53,943 nucleotides of DNA from Deltaproteobacteria bacterium (lineage in GTDB: Bacteria > Desulfobacterota > Desulfobacteria > Desulfobacterales > C00003060). The stretch is taken from positions 1 through 53,943 of the forward strand of contig JAFDFO010000005.1 in the NCBI GenBank assembly GCA_019309815.1. Direction: 5' to 3'. The translations under genes were made by a program, and so were the position numbers. The notes under the pieces were generated by a model that saw nothing but the letters and a program-made list of their open reading frames with translations, was not told where the DNA came from and ran no database searches. How positions within the stretch are numbered: the first letter of the stretch is position 1; every line of letters begins with the position of its first letter. This document shows positions 1-8,261 of the stretch, in pieces.

Positions 1-1091
1 GGTGTAAAACGTCCTTCTCGAAGGACCGAGAATTCCTTTTCCGGGTATACCCGGATTTGGGCCAGGTAGATCCCCATGAGGATGACAGACAAGATCAGGG
101 GAATAATGACTGTGGGCGCAGCCAAGGAATCGTGCTGTTGGACAAAGACTGCTGCCAGCGCAGACATTGCCCCCGTTCCGTAAAGGAAAAGGACCGCACC
201 TCTTTCGCTGAAACCCATGAGAACTAAGCGGTGGGACGTGTGGTCTCGGCCCCCCGTTGAAGGCTTTCGGCCGCTCAAGATACGAATGACCGTCACCATG
301 GTGGTGTCAAAGATGGGTACCATCAGGACAAGGACCGGCAGAGCATAAAGGGAAACACTGAAGTCAAGGGGCCTTGTAGCCGGGTGCAGGCAAAGCATGG
401 AAAGGGCAAACCCTATGGGGAGGCTCCCGCAATCTCCCATAAAAATGGAGGCTGGGTGAAAGTTGAATACCAGAAAGGCGGCAGAGGCCCCAGCCAGGAG
501 AAGAGAAACTGGCAGATACTGAGAAGCGCCACCGGCAAAATACAGGTAGGAAAAAAAGGCTGCGGCGATCAGGCCGATTCCCGCGCATAGGCCGTCCATA
601 TTGTCCAAGAGATTAACGGCATTGGTAATTCCCACAACCCAGATGATGGTAATAATCGTGTCTCCGGTCAAAGATACCACCCATTGAAGCCGATACCCCA
701 GGAATGCAACCATCGAAGCAACCATGATCTGGACTATCAATTTATTCTGCGGTCGCACATGGCGAAGATCATCAAGAAGGCCGAGGCCGAACAGAACAGT
801 CATACCCAGCCATACGACTGCGGTGTAGGAAGGGGGTTCAGTTCCGGAAGAATGTGCTCGCACGTATTCGAAGACGGCACTAAAATCGGCAAACCGCAAC
901 AGGGGGAAGCCGACGGCGCAGTAGATGGCAACACCCCCTAGCAAGGCAGTGGGTCTTGTGTGCCAACGGTCTTCCGTCGGGAGAGCTATCCGCCCCAATC
1001 GCACAGCTGCCTGCCTGACTACAGGCGTTAAAATGACGCAGACAAGGAACGACAGAATTGGCAACGAAAGATAGGGGGATAATTGTGACAT
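1..1091 (-). CDS. WecA/TagO-family polyprenyl-phosphate sugar-1-phosphate transferase (3' end outside window)
   Basis: Read directly from the minus strand, the frame opens at ATG 1091 and stays open to base 1, giving about 363 residues without a stop, so the C-terminus lies outside. It is a multi-pass membrane protein carrying the family signatures in order: a first acidic motif (GLLDDLRH), the central NLLDNMDGLCAG motif, FMGDCGSL, and the cytoplasmic loop GGRDHTSHRL with the conserved His residues. Members of this family transfer a HexNAc-1-phosphate (or related sugar phosphate) from a UDP-sugar to undecaprenyl phosphate at the inner membrane, the first step of O-antigen, ECA or teichoic-acid-like glycans. 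It fits the glycan island further right. The sugar specificity cannot be read from sequence. MraY is less likely because of the loop motif. The ribosome-binding site is weak. Confidence 0.9.
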   Translation of the reverse strand, partial: MSQLSPYLSLPILSFLVCVILTPVVRQAAVRLGRIALPTEDRWHTRPTALLGGVAIYCAVGFPLLRFADFSAVFEYVRAHSSGTEPPSYTAVVWLGMTVLFGLGLLDDLRHVRPQNKLIVQIMVASMVAFLGYRLQWVVSLTGDTIITIIWVVGITNAVNLLDNMDGLCAGIGLIAAAFFSYLYFAGGASQYLPVSLLLAGASAAFLVFNFHPASIFMGDCGSLPIGFALSMLCLHPATRPLDFSVSLYALPVLVLMVPIFDTTMVTVIRILSGRKPSTGGRDHTSHRLVLMGFSERGAVLFLYGTGAMSALAAVFVQQHDSLAAPTVIIPLILSVILMGIYLAQIRVYPEKEFSVLREGRFT

Positions 1092-1198
1092 CTGGATTTG
1101 TGCTTTATGGACCCTTAAGAATTGAGTTCGATACTGAGGTGAAATTATTTGCAATAGTCTGAAAAATCAAGGTATAAAGGCGCGTTGCTGTTTTTTCC

Positions 1199-1229
1199 TT
1201 GACAAAAAAGCCAAAACCCCCCATATCTC
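1199..1229 (+). promoter_or_regulatory. Possible sigma70-type promoter upstream of gap
   Basis: A perfect TTGACA lies at 1199-1204, but the -10 candidates 17-19 bases downstream (CATATC or TATCTC) match poorly. It sits about 130 bases before the GAPDH start, and the divergent transferase starts at 1091. The call rests on the -35 only. Confidence 0.3.
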
Positions 1230-1361
1230 GATGCATAGTTCGAAGCTTTAACGCATTGGAATTCCAAAGTATTATTTCAGCAATAGGTGGGTAGGTCCGT
1301 AGCTAGTCACCGCGCCCGCGGACAAGGGTGAGTTCACAACGTTTGGGAGGGAGGAGATGTC

Positions 1362-2609
1362 ATGAAAAGTGGAAGGCTTGGAATCAACGGGCTGGGGCGT
1401 ATCGGCAAGCTGTCCATATGGCAGCATGTGGGGCAAAAAGTCTTTCCGGAGCTTGTAGTCAATATCGGCCGTCCGGTGGGCACAAGTCTTGACAATGTGG
1501 CTCGGTTCATTGAAAGGGATTCCACGTATGGAAGCCTTCACAACTATCTCTTTGGGTACAAAGCCGGGCGTTTGATTGAAAATCTGGATGAAAAAACCGG
1601 CTCGATGGTGATACATGGAATCAGAGTGACGATTCTGCGTGAGGAACGGAACCCCAAGGATATTCCCTGGAAGTCGCATGGGGTGGACTTGGTGGTAGAA
1701 TCTACGGGGCAGTTCATGGATCCCACGTTGCCCCCGGATGCTCCGGGCGGATCGATTCGGGGCCATCTGGCTGCCGGGGCACAGAAGGTGATCACGTCAG
1801 CACCATTTAAGATCAAGGACAAGGACGCTGCGTGGCCGGAGGATTGCCTCACGACGGTGATGGGCATTAATGACGCTGAATACGACCCAACCGTCCACCA
1901 CATCGTATCGAATGCTTCGTGTACCACAAACTGTCTCGCATACATGGTCAAACCTCTCCTGGACCATTTTGGTCTGGACAGAATCTTGACGGCTTCAATG
2001 GTTACCGTGCATGCGGTCACCGGCTCCCAACTCGTACTGGACCGGGCGCCGAAGAAAGGAGCGACCGATTTGCGTCGCAACCGGGGCATTTTGAACAACA
2101 TCATCCTGACGACAACAGGGGCTGCCAAGGCATTGTCGCTGGTCATACCAGAGATGAAGGAGATAGGCTTTGTTGCTGAATCTGTCCGGATTCCTGTCTC
2201 AACAGGCTCACTCATCATCTTGACTGTCGATATTCAGGACGATGCTGAGAAGGATCACACCGATAGGGACCTAGTCAATCAGATCTACAAAGATGCTGCT
2301 AAGAAGAATAGGAAAGGGTATCTTGTGTATTCGGAAGAGCAGAATGTATCCGCCGACATAATCGGACATCCCTTGGCCACGGCCATAATTGAAGGGACGG
2401 AGACCCAGACCCGAACAGCGAATATTTCATTCGATCTCAAACGGCTTCCCGGCTATACTGATGAGGTGGGGGCTTGCCTTGCGCGAAGCGTCATTGATGT
2501 TCCGGTCACGAAGGTCGTGGTGTATGGATGGTATGACAATGAGATGGGCGGGTATGTCCATATGCTTACGGATCGGACCGTGAGCATCGCTTCCACGTTA
2601 GAGAAGTAG
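1362..2609 (+). CDS. gap: Glyceraldehyde-3-phosphate dehydrogenase, long divergent form
   Basis: This 415-residue protein should catalyse oxidative phosphorylation of glyceraldehyde-3-phosphate with NAD(P) in central carbon metabolism. The N-terminal Rossmann start is GINGLGRIGKL. The active-site motif SNASCTTNC places the catalytic Cys at about residue 187, with the His in the following VTVHAVTGS segment. TTTGAAKA and the C-terminal GWYDNEMGGY are also typical. ATG 1362 is preceded by a GGAGGAG ribosome-binding site. Oddities: it is some 80 residues longer than the usual 330-340, with insertions before the active site and in the C-terminal half, and the Asn-Asp pair that normally ends the second strand and binds the adenine ribose is replaced by NIGRPVG, so cofactor preference may differ. 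It is a single gene with no glycolytic neighbours. Confidence 0.93.
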   Translation: MKSGRLGINGLGRIGKLSIWQHVGQKVFPELVVNIGRPVGTSLDNVARFIERDSTYGSLHNYLFGYKAGRLIENLDEKTGSMVIHGIRVTILREERNPKDIPWKSHGVDLVVESTGQFMDPTLPPDAPGGSIRGHLAAGAQKVITSAPFKIKDKDAAWPEDCLTTVMGINDAEYDPTVHHIVSNASCTTNCLAYMVKPLLDHFGLDRILTASMVTVHAVTGSQLVLDRAPKKGATDLRRNRGILNNIILTTTGAAKALSLVIPEMKEIGFVAESVRIPVSTGSLIILTVDIQDDAEKDHTDRDLVNQIYKDAAKKNRKGYLVYSEEQNVSADIIGHPLATAIIEGTETQTRTANISFDLKRLPGYTDEVGACLARSVIDVPVTKVVVYGWYDNEMGGYVHMLTDRTVSIASTLEK

Positions 2610-2613
2610 ATAT

Positions 2614-2691
2614 TGACAGGGCGTTGCCCGTTGTCATAATAGAGAGGCGTTGCTCGCAAGCGCTGTTAGTAGGCCCGCATTTTTTGGGCCT
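2614..2691 (+). terminator. Two hairpins after gap
   Basis: A bulged stem TGACAGGGC/GCCC..TGTCA lies at 2614-2636, and AGGCCC/GGGCCT lies at 2671-2691 with a T-rich loop. Neither is followed by a clean T run, so termination is plausible but not certain. Confidence 0.4.
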
Positions 2692-2897
2692 TGTGGGATG
2701 GTGGCTACCAAAGCATCATCCTAAACATCTCGGAAACTCTATAACCCATTGGATTCGTCAGCCTTTCAGCGACAGCCTGTTTTTGCTGCCTTCATGGAAT
2801 AATGGGTTAAAAACGCATGACTTCTGTATTTGAGTCAAGGCTTTTGGGATCAATTTTCACTATTTCTCCATATGTTTTTCAGCCAGACGCACCATAA

Positions 2898-2936
2898 ATC
2901 CAATATTCCATCACTCCAATATTCCATTATTCCAAT
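2898..2936. repeat. Tandem octamer repeat, ATTCCAWY type
   Basis: Five consecutive 8-base units of the form A[T/C]TCCA[A/T][T/C] fill the intergenic space. The same octamer, often on the other strand as TGGAGTAN, recurs at 6907-6962 and 46798-46878. The rest of the 380-base gap between gap and the GTPase holds the two hairpins above and nothing else I can recognise. Confidence 0.75.
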
Positions 2937-2991
2937 TGCGGAGCGGAGCTAAGTTCTTTTGTCTTAGCTGATTCTTGCCGAACATAATTCC

Positions 2992-5262
2992 GTGGAAACC
3001 TACAACGACCTCAAGAGTGCCATACTAGACATCAATCAGGATCTGCGTCTGGTTATCCGGAAGGCAGAGTCGATTGATGGCGTGTCCCACGATCCCCTCG
3101 AAGCCTGGAAGACAACCACAAACACAGTACACAGACAACTGGGCGAGGAGATGATCCGGGTGGCAGTGGTAGGTTCTATAAAGTCGGGGAAGAGTACTCT
3201 GGTCAATGCTCTATTTGGGGGTGACTATGTCAAGAGAGGTGCGGGGGTCGTCACATCCATCGTTACTAAGATAAGACCGGGAACCTCGATGAAGGCCAAG
3301 CTGGAGTTTAAGACCTGGGATGACGTCAACGCTGACATGAGCCAGGCATTGATCCTGTTTTCTGCTTTGCCGCGGGAGTCGGATGACGGACAGTTCGATA
3401 TCAACCGCGAAGAAGATCGAGTGAGACTGCAAAAAGATGTGTCCGGCTTGAATGCAGGCCGGCTCATCTCCGAGGACGCCCGGGATCCCAACAGCGTGCT
3501 CATATTGGAGTATCTGAAGGGATACGAACGAATCAAGGACCTCGTCTCATTTGAACCCAAGACGCACGTCTTTGAGGAAGGAGAATTCTACCGGCAAAAG
3601 GAGTTTGTTGGGGAGGAATCCCTATCAGTCTACTTGAAGGATATTGTCCTAACCCTCGTCCCTCCTGAAGGATTTGGAGAGAACCTCGAGATTGCTGACT
3701 GTCAGGGCAGCGATTCCCCTAACCCGCTGCATCTAACCATGATACAGGACTATCTCCTCAGCGCCCACCTGATCATTTACGTGTTGAGCAGCCGCACCGG
3801 CCTGCGCCAGTCAGACATCAAGTTTCTGAACATCATAAAGAAGATGGGGCTACTGAAGAACATATTCTTTGTTGTCAACTGCGATCTCAGTGAACACGAG
3901 AGCTTGACGGGGATGACGAAACTAGTTGAGAGGGCGAGGGATGAGCTTGGCATGATTCTGCCAGACCCGGAGGTGTTTGCCTTTTCTGCGTTGCATAATC
4001 TTTTCAACGATCTTGCTCAAGAGAAAGACACTTTGTCTCGGAAAGACCTTCTGAGACTTGAACAGTGGCAGGAAGAAGCGGATATGGTGGCGTTTTCTGA
4101 GCAGGGGACGGACCGTTTCATGCAGGCCGTCGTGCGAAAGATATCGGACGATCGTCTCAGGCTCCTTCTTCAGACAAACCTGGAACGGATCTCGATCATG
4201 GCGTCCGGCATGCAGGACTGGGCTCAGATCAATCATGACCTGTTCAGTAGGGATGCCGGCGAGATTAAGGCGGCATTTGCAGAGATGGAAAAGAGGCGAA
4301 AGACCTCTGATCAGGTGACTTCGGTGATCAAGGATACCCTCGACGGGACGACAGAAAAGTTGAAGCGTGAGCTCCGGAACGACGTTGACCGGTTCTTCGA
4401 CCCTCAATATGGCGACACCGTCCAGGGGATTATTAAGTTTGTGGAGTCCTACAACATCTCCGCGAGAGATTATGAAAAGGATCTTGAGACTTCCGGCTTC
4501 CTGTCCACGCTTTACCGGATCTTTCAAAACATACGAGAGGCTACGAACCGGTATATGGCCGAAACGACCAACCCAAAGCTGGTTGATTTTGTTCGCATTG
4601 GGGAGGAGAAGATCAAGGAGATTGCTGAGCAGGTGTCAGGGCCTTATAGCCTGATGATTCAAGATGCTGTTGATCAACATCGGCGGACCGCCGAGAAGCT
4701 TGGAATAAGACTTCAGCAACGTTCGTACACGCCCCCAAAAAGCCCGGAGATTGACCTGGTCAAGAGTGATGCGCGCTTGAGCATTCCGCCGCTTGTTACC
4801 GCCATGCGGTACTCGGGTCGCATCAAGACAGAGGCGATTCTGCGACTGGGGATTTATAATACGATGGAGGCTGTGAAGAAGCTGTTAAGAAAGAGAGTCG
4901 GCGGGGACTTGGACAGCGCCATCCGTTCGCTGGAAGATAGCGTCCGGCGGATCAAAGAACAACTCCGAGAATCTATTACCGCCCATCTCATGGACTACAG
5001 AGAGAACCTCAAGTACCAGTATCTCTTCAAACTAGTGGACGCTATGTCGAGCAGCCTCTATGAATCCCTTGTCGACCGAATGCGAGCTTTCACAGGGAGT
5101 GCATCGGACATGAGTGGTTTGATGGAGAATCAACGACAGGCTAGAGACCAGATAGTCAAGGAATTTGTCTCCCTTGCAACGTCGGTTAGTGCTGTACTTG
5201 ATAAGGTTGGAGAGGCAGAACGGCTTTTGGAGGGCCAGAACTCATTCCAGCACAGCGGATAA
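2992..5262 (+). CDS. Dynamin-like GTPase
   Basis: The protein has 756 residues. The N-terminal GTPase domain carries a clear P-loop GSIKSGKST at residues 61-69, a G3-like DCQGSD near residue 236, and a G4-like NCDL near residue 296 in place of the usual TKxD. The switch Thr is probably in the GAGVVTSIVTK segment. The C-terminal half is long, charged and helical, as expected for the stalk of bacterial dynamin-like proteins. I see no obvious transmembrane segment, so membrane contact would be peripheral. Such proteins remodel membranes or respond to membrane stress. The start is GTG 2992: an in-frame stop lies at 2965-2967 and there is no ATG between, and the ribosome-binding site is poor. The next gene on this strand encodes a membrane protein with helical repeats and could be a partner, although a transposase scar separates them. 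Specific role unknown. Confidence 0.8.
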   Translation: METYNDLKSAILDINQDLRLVIRKAESIDGVSHDPLEAWKTTTNTVHRQLGEEMIRVAVVGSIKSGKSTLVNALFGGDYVKRGAGVVTSIVTKIRPGTSMKAKLEFKTWDDVNADMSQALILFSALPRESDDGQFDINREEDRVRLQKDVSGLNAGRLISEDARDPNSVLILEYLKGYERIKDLVSFEPKTHVFEEGEFYRQKEFVGEESLSVYLKDIVLTLVPPEGFGENLEIADCQGSDSPNPLHLTMIQDYLLSAHLIIYVLSSRTGLRQSDIKFLNIIKKMGLLKNIFFVVNCDLSEHESLTGMTKLVERARDELGMILPDPEVFAFSALHNLFNDLAQEKDTLSRKDLLRLEQWQEEADMVAFSEQGTDRFMQAVVRKISDDRLRLLLQTNLERISIMASGMQDWAQINHDLFSRDAGEIKAAFAEMEKRRKTSDQVTSVIKDTLDGTTEKLKRELRNDVDRFFDPQYGDTVQGIIKFVESYNISARDYEKDLETSGFLSTLYRIFQNIREATNRYMAETTNPKLVDFVRIGEEKIKEIAEQVSGPYSLMIQDAVDQHRRTAEKLGIRLQQRSYTPPKSPEIDLVKSDARLSIPPLVTAMRYSGRIKTEAILRLGIYNTMEAVKKLLRKRVGGDLDSAIRSLEDSVRRIKEQLRESITAHLMDYRENLKYQYLFKLVDAMSSSLYESLVDRMRAFTGSASDMSGLMENQRQARDQIVKEFVSLATSVSAVLDKVGEAERLLEGQNSFQHSG

Positions 5263-5378
5263 TGCGCACGCCTACGGTTTCCCATCCCCGGTAAAGGAAA
5301 TCTTAGTGTCTCTTTCGAGGATGGTGGAAACCCCTCGCCTTCAGGCGAAGCAAAGATCAGGTTGTCGCCAGGCGACTT

Positions 5379-5432
5379 GTCATTCCGGCCCCGCACCACG
5401 ATGCGGGGCAGGCTCCTCGAGTCCGGCATGAC
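5379..5432. repeat. REP-like palindromic element (GTCATTCCGG ... CCGGCATGAC)
   Basis: Outer arms GTCATTCCGG (5379-5388) and CCGGCATGAC (5423-5432) enclose a perfect inner hairpin CCCCGCA/TGCGGGG (5389-5408). A second small perfect hairpin, GTCGCCAGGCGAC, lies just before it at 5364-5376. A half copy, GTCATTCCGGCC, appears at about 9178. This looks like a dispersed intergenic palindrome. Confidence 0.65.
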
Positions 5433-5489
5433 GTCCACGGCAGGTCCGGCTTGAAAAATTGTTGATTGTAATCAAGCCCAATGTTGAAC

Positions 5490-5519
5490 CCCTCGTCTCA
5501 TGGACGAGGGTTGTTCGGT
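5490..5519 (+). terminator. Terminator-like hairpin downstream of the GTPase gene
   Basis: A perfect 8-base stem CCCTCGTC/GACGAGGG (5490-5497 and 5503-5510) with a 5-base loop is followed by TTGTTCGGTTTT. It is 230 bases after the GTPase stop and before the transposase remnant. A further imperfect stem, CGCTTTACAAAA/TTTTGTATAAAGCG, lies at 5534-5568. Confidence 0.45.
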
Positions 5520-5610
5520 TTTGGACGAGAAATCGCTTTACAAAAACAGCGGAATTTTGTATAAAGCGCGTGCTTTTTGAGGCGGAGCGGAACAGAAAAG
5601 GCACGGGCCT

Positions 5611-5940
5611 ATGGTGGGTCGAAAAAGTTCATCAAAATCACGCGGGAAGAACCCCCAGAAATCTCCAGCCGCCAGTCCCAGAGAGGAATCCACAAGGAAG
5701 AAAGCAATCCTTGATGGGGTGAAACGCTCTTCAGCCTCGGTCAAGACTACTTTACAGGAGCTCGGGCTTCCGTAGTCAACATACTACAAATGGCAGAAAC
5801 GCTATAAGTCCAAAGGATTTAGTGGACTGCAGACAGGTAACCCGGTTTCTGATGACGTTTGGCAACGATTAATTGAGCTTGAAAAGAAGGAAAAGGGATT
5901 ATTAGACCAAAGCAAATTGTCCGCGGAGGAGACCCAGATC
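5611..5940 (+). pseudogene. Transposase N-terminal helix-turn-helix remnant with in-frame TAG
   Basis: From ATG 5611 the frame reads 54 codons, hits TAG at 5773-5775, and then continues for 55 codons straight into the next gene. Around the TAG the peptide LQELGLP-stop-STYYKWQKRYKSKGF resembles the helix-turn-helix of IS-type transposases, where an ordinary residue (often Arg) stands at the stop position. There is no catalytic domain after it. The simplest reading is a decayed insertion sequence whose 5' part was left in front of the membrane-protein gene. Readthrough or pyrrolysine decoding of TAG is possible but not supported by anything else in the window. Confidence 0.55.
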
Positions 5941-6843
5941 ATGACAAGCGAACAGGACCAGGAAAGGATCAAGAAACTGTTGTTTAGGAGCTTTGATGGG
6001 GAGGCGCCGCCTGAGAAGGAGGCAGCCCCTCGGGCGCCTGAACCCAAGGCGGCAGAGGAACCACCATTGCCACCGTCTTACACGCCGCCCCCGGAAGAGC
6101 CTACGGACAAAACCTTCAAGTATGCGGTGGGTGCTCTGGCATGCGTCATTGCCATCCTATTACTGGCAAGTCTATCTAACTCAAACAAGTTTGCCTTTAT
6201 GCAGAACGACCAAATGGTTGAGCTTTGGCGAGGCAGATTTGCTCCCATGGGTTGGACTCGTATGGCCAGCTTCTCGGATCCCAAGATCCTTACCGGCGTG
6301 CAACAGAAAGAGGCATATTCCAAGAAGCAGGCTTTCGGTATCCTTTCTGAATACTTCATCAACCGGGCAGATGAAATACTGAAGACCGGGGAAACCCCGG
6401 ACCTTAAGGCTGCCAAATCTTATCTGGGACATGCTTCAAAATACGCCCTGACTGACGCTAGACAACAAGAAATCAGGAGACGGTTGAATAGAATGAATTT
6501 CTTGGTCCTGTTGGGCAAGGGAGAGCTGGTCCGCAGCAAGGGGACGGTTGCCGATTTTGAGACGGCCAAGAAGTATTTGATGCAGGCTATCCCTTATGCC
6601 TCAACCGACCTGGAGAAAGATATGCTGGCAAAGAACCTTGCGGCCATTGAGTATGCCATTGCGGAGAGCAAGATTACTCGCGGCGAAACACAGCTTGCAG
6701 ATTTGTATCGAGAGGCGATGAATCGCCACCTTAAAAAGGCGAAGGAATATGATCCTCAAAAGGCCCAGGCGATTGACCGGGAGATTGCGAAGATCAAGAA
6801 ATGGTTAACCGAATATGAAGGCAAGGGTGTGAGTCCACACTAA
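5941..6843 (+). CDS. Single-pass membrane protein with helical (TPR-like) repeats
   Basis: The protein has 300 residues from ATG 5941, chosen because GGAGGAG lies about 9 bases upstream. A TTG 24 bases earlier is in frame but falls inside the transposase remnant. The layout is a charged, proline-rich cytoplasmic N-terminus, one transmembrane helix (YAVGALACVIAILLLASLS, about residues 60-78), then some 220 residues of amphipathic helices with spacing like tetratricopeptide repeats, probably in the periplasm. I do not recognise a named family. It may scaffold an envelope complex. It follows the dynamin-like GTPase on the same strand, but promoter-like or terminator-like sequence and the IS scar lie between, so co-transcription is doubtful. 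A strong terminator follows. Confidence 0.7.
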   Translation: MTSEQDQERIKKLLFRSFDGEAPPEKEAAPRAPEPKAAEEPPLPPSYTPPPEEPTDKTFKYAVGALACVIAILLLASLSNSNKFAFMQNDQMVELWRGRFAPMGWTRMASFSDPKILTGVQQKEAYSKKQAFGILSEYFINRADEILKTGETPDLKAAKSYLGHASKYALTDARQQEIRRRLNRMNFLVLLGKGELVRSKGTVADFETAKKYLMQAIPYASTDLEKDMLAKNLAAIEYAIAESKITRGETQLADLYREAMNRHLKKAKEYDPQKAQAIDREIAKIKKWLTEYEGKGVSPH

Positions 6844-6868
6844 GGGCTTGCAGGAGTGATTCAAGAGA

Positions 6869-6907
6869 AAAGGGGGCGGGATGAAAAATCCCGCCCCCTT
6901 TTTTCTT
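6869..6907. terminator. Strong intrinsic terminator, probably bidirectional
   Basis: A perfect 13-base stem AAGGGGGCGGGAT (6870-6882) / ATCCCGCCCCCTT (6888-6900), with a 5-base loop, is followed by TTTTCTT on the plus strand and by CTTTTCTC on the minus strand. It lies between convergent genes (membrane protein and glgC) and can serve both. Confidence 0.9.
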
Positions 6908-6962
6908 GGAGCAATGGAGTGATGGAGTACCAAAAAACTGGAGTATTGGAGTACTCCATTTT
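6907..6962. repeat. Tandem octamer repeat, TGGAGTAN type
   Basis: Seven consecutive 8-base units: TGGAGCAA, TGGAGTGA, TGGAGTAC, CAAAAAAC, TGGAGTAT, TGGAGTAC and TCCATTTT. The period is exact, even across the diverged fourth unit. Related arrays lie at 2898-2936 and 46798-46878. Confidence 0.75.
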
Positions 6963-6993
6963 TCCAGAGCCGCGTCTTTCGGACTTGGGTTGT

Positions 6994-8259
6994 TTACTGA
7001 AACATTCCTTTGGGTACGACCACAATGCCCCGAGGTGTCACCTTGAAGCGCTTGCGGTCTTCTTCCGGATTGTATCCTATTTCAGTATGCGGCGGAATTC
7101 GATTTCCTTTGTCGATAATTGCCTTCATAATCTTGCAATGTCTGCCGATTTCTACATCAGCCAGGATCACGGATTCACTTACCTCGGCCCAGCTGTTGAC
7201 GATCACATTATAGGAGACCACCGAAGTTTTCACGATGCCGCCGCTGATAATAGAACCATGAGAGACAATCGAATCCAAGGCCATGCCCGTTCTACTGGAA
7301 GCCGTGTCGCGGAAGATTGTTTTTACGGGTGGATACTGCGCCTGAAATGTCCTGAGCGGCCATTTTGAGCCGTAAAGATTGAAGACGGGGTCTACGCCCG
7401 TCAGGTCCATGTTTGCGTTCCAGTAGGCATCTAGATCACCCACATCCCGCCAGTAAGAGGAATCCCGTATGCATGGCTCCATAACACGCACCCGGCTTCC
7501 GGCTTCGTCGATGGTGTACACGAAATCCTCAATACAATTCTTCTTCTTGTACGGAAAGGCATAGACGGAATATCTTTCCAGTGCCATCGGAATGATGTCC
7601 CTGCCGAAATCATCTCTGTCCGTGGACTTCAATAAGTCGGTGAGCACCTCGGCTCTGAAGATGTAGACCCCCATGGAGGCCAAGGCATAACGAGGGTCGC
7701 CGGGCATCGGTTTCGTGGATGCTGGTTTTTCTTTGAACCCCGTAATCCTGTGGTCTGCTGCAGTCTCCGCGATTCCAAAACGATGGGCTTGTGATATGGG
7801 CACTTCAATCACCGAGACGGTAATATCTGCCCCCTTTTCTTCGTGATACTTCCTGAACTTGGCGTAGTCCATTTTGTAGACGTGGTCGCCCGAAAGGACA
7901 AGGAGATGTTTTGGGAGGTCCCGTTCTATGAGGTACAGGTTTTGTCGGACAGAATCGGCGGTGCCACGGTACCAGTCTTCGCCTACGCGCATCTGGGGAG
8001 GTACGACTTTCATATAGTGACCCAGCGCATAGCTGAATATGTTCCATCCCGCTTCCAGGTGTTCCACAAGGGATTGCGCCTTGTATTGGGGCAGGACAAT
8101 GATCTTGTAAATGTTAGAATTGATGCAATTGCTAAGTGTAATATCTATGATGCGATAAATGCCCCCAAAGGGCACTGCGGGCTTTGAACGATCCAGTGTC
8201 AAAGGGTAGAGACGTTCCCCTTTGCCTCCCGCCATTACCAGGGCCATGACATCGCGCAT
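6994..8259 (-). CDS. glgC: Glucose-1-phosphate adenylyltransferase
   Basis: This 421-residue cytoplasmic enzyme makes ADP-glucose from ATP and glucose-1-phosphate, the committed step of bacterial glycogen synthesis. The N-terminal nucleotidyltransferase motif is MAGGKGERLYPLT. PFGGIYRIIDITLSN, SGDHVYKMDY, GFKEKP and YWRDVGDLDAYW follow in the usual order, and the C-terminal part is a left-handed beta-helix domain. Length is normal for GlgC. ATG 8259 has AAAGGA upstream and begins 2 bases after the dapB stop, so the two are co-translated. No other glycogen gene is present in the window. Confidence 0.97.
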   Translation of the reverse strand: MRDVMALVMAGGKGERLYPLTLDRSKPAVPFGGIYRIIDITLSNCINSNIYKIIVLPQYKAQSLVEHLEAGWNIFSYALGHYMKVVPPQMRVGEDWYRGTADSVRQNLYLIERDLPKHLLVLSGDHVYKMDYAKFRKYHEEKGADITVSVIEVPISQAHRFGIAETAADHRITGFKEKPASTKPMPGDPRYALASMGVYIFRAEVLTDLLKSTDRDDFGRDIIPMALERYSVYAFPYKKKNCIEDFVYTIDEAGSRVRVMEPCIRDSSYWRDVGDLDAYWNANMDLTGVDPVFNLYGSKWPLRTFQAQYPPVKTIFRDTASSRTGMALDSIVSHGSIISGGIVKTSVVSYNVIVNSWAEVSESVILADVEIGRHCKIMKAIIDKGNRIPPHTEIGYNPEEDRKRFKVTPRGIVVVPKGMFQ

Positions 8260-8261
8260 CC

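Noticed and set aside
2898..2936. CRISPR array
   Set aside because: Units are 8 bases with no unique spacers and no cas genes; this is a simple tandem repeat.
5459..5722. Possible 87-residue plus-strand gene after the GTPase
   Set aside because: It spans two hairpins and reads the transposase remnant in a different frame; no motif or good start.
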